Assembly: GCA_937925775.1 (NCBI GenBank)
Contig: CALAMM010000175.1
Coordinates: 1-7,148 of the forward strand
DNA: 7,148 bases
DNA from: an uncultured Fimbriimonadales bacterium
Lineage (GTDB): Bacteria; Armatimonadota; Fimbriimonadia; Fimbriimonadales; GBS-DC
Reading direction: 5' to 3'
The notes below the pieces were generated by a model. That model searched no databases. It saw only the letters and a program-made list of their open reading frames with translations, and was not told the origin of the DNA. How positions within the stretch are numbered: position 1 is the first letter of the stretch; each line of letters starts with the position of its first letter. The position numbers and the translations under genes are program-made. Below are positions 6,846 to 7,148 of the stretch, in pieces.

Positions 6846-6930
6846 CGTCGGCGTTTTGCGTCAGCGAGGCGCTGAGGCTATGCGACGCGCTTAGCGTAGC
6901 GTCGGCGTCCCCGCGACGAGACCCACACTC
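6842..6930. repeat. Degenerate part-copies of the palindromic intergenic repeat
   Basis: Two isolated copies of the repeat's leading motif GTAGCGTCGGCGT occur at 6842-6854 and 6896-6908. The second continues as TCCCCGCGACGAG, a version of the TCCCCGCCGACGAG hairpin arm missing one C. Between them lie a hairpin TCAGCG-AGG-CGCTGA (6861-6875) and a wobble-paired stem GCTATGC/GCGTAGC (6878-6884 with 6895-6901). The longer hairpins of the full unit are absent. The first motif overlaps the dehydrogenase stop codon (TAG, 6843-6845). No gene is seen here. The hairpins could act as a transcription end or mRNA-stabilising structure, but there is no T-tract. Confidence 0.65.
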
Positions 6931-7031
6931 GTAGCGTCGGCGTCTCCACCGACGAACGATGCTTGGACAAGAATGTCCAAGCCACACTGTAGCACGGACA
7001 GTCTTGTCCGTGCGTCATCTTATGGGTGCGA
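6931..7031. repeat. Palindromic repeat unit, copy 1 (101 bp)
   Basis: Runs from GTAGCGTCGGCG to TATGGGTGCGA and matches copy 2 at 92 of 101 positions, ungapped. It contains three hairpins. The first, CGTCGG/CCGACG (6935-6954), is interrupted near its loop by a C-A mismatch. The second is a 9-bp stem GCTTGGACA/TGTCCAAGC with loop AGAA (6961-6982). The third is a 9-bp stem GCACGGACA/TGTCCGTGC with loop GTCT (6992-7013). The last two stems share the inner core GGACA/TGTCC. The last 44 positions are identical to copy 2. It is non-coding in my reading. Confidence 0.9.
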
Positions 7032-7048
7032 CGCCATTCTTGGCGTCG
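7029..7048. repeat. Linker hairpin between repeat copies
   Basis: CGACGCCA/TGGCGTCG is a perfect 8-bp stem with a 4-nt TTCT loop. It joins the end of copy 1 to the start of copy 2 and gives the 117-bp period. It has the same design as the hairpins inside the units: long stem, 4-nt loop. Confidence 0.85.
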
Positions 7049-7148
7049 TAGCGTCGGCGTCCCCGCCGACGAGTTTTGCTTGGACAGGACTGTCCAAGCC
7101 ACAGTGTAGCACGGACAGTCTTGTCCGTGCGTCATCTTATGGGTGCGA
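7048..7148. repeat. Palindromic repeat unit, copy 2 (101 bp)
   Basis: Second copy, ending exactly at the window edge. Hairpins are an 8-bp stem CGTCGGCG/CGCCGACG with loop TCCC (7052-7071), a 9-bp stem GCTTGGACA/TGTCCAAGC with loop GGAC (7078-7099), and a 9-bp stem GCACGGACA/TGTCCGTGC with loop GTCT (7109-7130). Of the nine differences from copy 1, four lie in an unpaired spacer (7073-7076); most of the others lie in or next to loops or between stems, so pairing is kept. Since copy 1 is followed by the linker hairpin, the array may continue beyond 7148. Confidence 0.9.

Noticed and set aside
6878..7135. Minus-strand 85-codon frame with an internal repeated peptide (MTHGQDCPCY...)
   Set aside because: It is the translation of the two DNA repeats; the 117-bp period is a multiple of three, so the frame stays open. 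It lacks a Shine-Dalgarno and consists of hairpin arms.
6842..7148. CRISPR array or integron attC sites
   Set aside because: Repeats are too long and near-contiguous, with no unique spacers of even size; no attC core sites or integrase are present.

Overview
The window comes from a bacterium with a moderately high GC genome and tightly packed genes. The plus-strand gene at 4387 encodes an outer-membrane beta-barrel type protein with a signal peptide and a terminal phenylalanine, so the host is probably a diderm. The gene repertoire and the palindrome-rich intergenic repeat at the right end recall Armatimonadota (Fimbriimonadales-like) genomes. That placement is an impression from memory, not a search result.

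Left two thirds (1-4204, all minus strand, read right to left): a five-gene, probably co-transcribed set. It starts with mgtE (Mg2+ channel/transporter), followed after 21 bp by a CDF-family divalent-cation exporter. After 64 bp comes a six-helix membrane protein with an eight-cysteine cytoplasmic loop carrying a 'two-CW'-like motif. Its 3' end overlaps a biotin carboxyl carrier protein homologue that has lost the biotin-accepting lysine. After 9 bp follows the start of a secreted esterase-like protein cut off by the window edge. The last two junctions look translationally coupled; at one, the stop codon lies inside the next gene's Shine-Dalgarno sequence.

Middle (4205-4386): a 182-bp divergent intergenic region. 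It holds a plausible mgtE promoter and a perfect nine-base Shine-Dalgarno for the rightward gene.

Right third (4387-6845, plus strand): a two-gene unit of the beta-barrel/TraF-like protein and, after only 2 bp and without its own Shine-Dalgarno, a succinate-semialdehyde dehydrogenase-type aldehyde dehydrogenase of the GabD1/Sad class.

Right end (6842-7148): a non-coding array. Two 101-bp repeat copies (92/101 identical, period 117 bp) each contain three hairpins with mostly 4-nt loops. A fourth hairpin lies in the linker, and degenerate part-copies reach back into the stop codon of the dehydrogenase gene. The array appears to run on past the window edge. The most noteworthy items are this repeat family, the lysine-less BCCP homologue and the Cys-rich membrane protein coupled to it.
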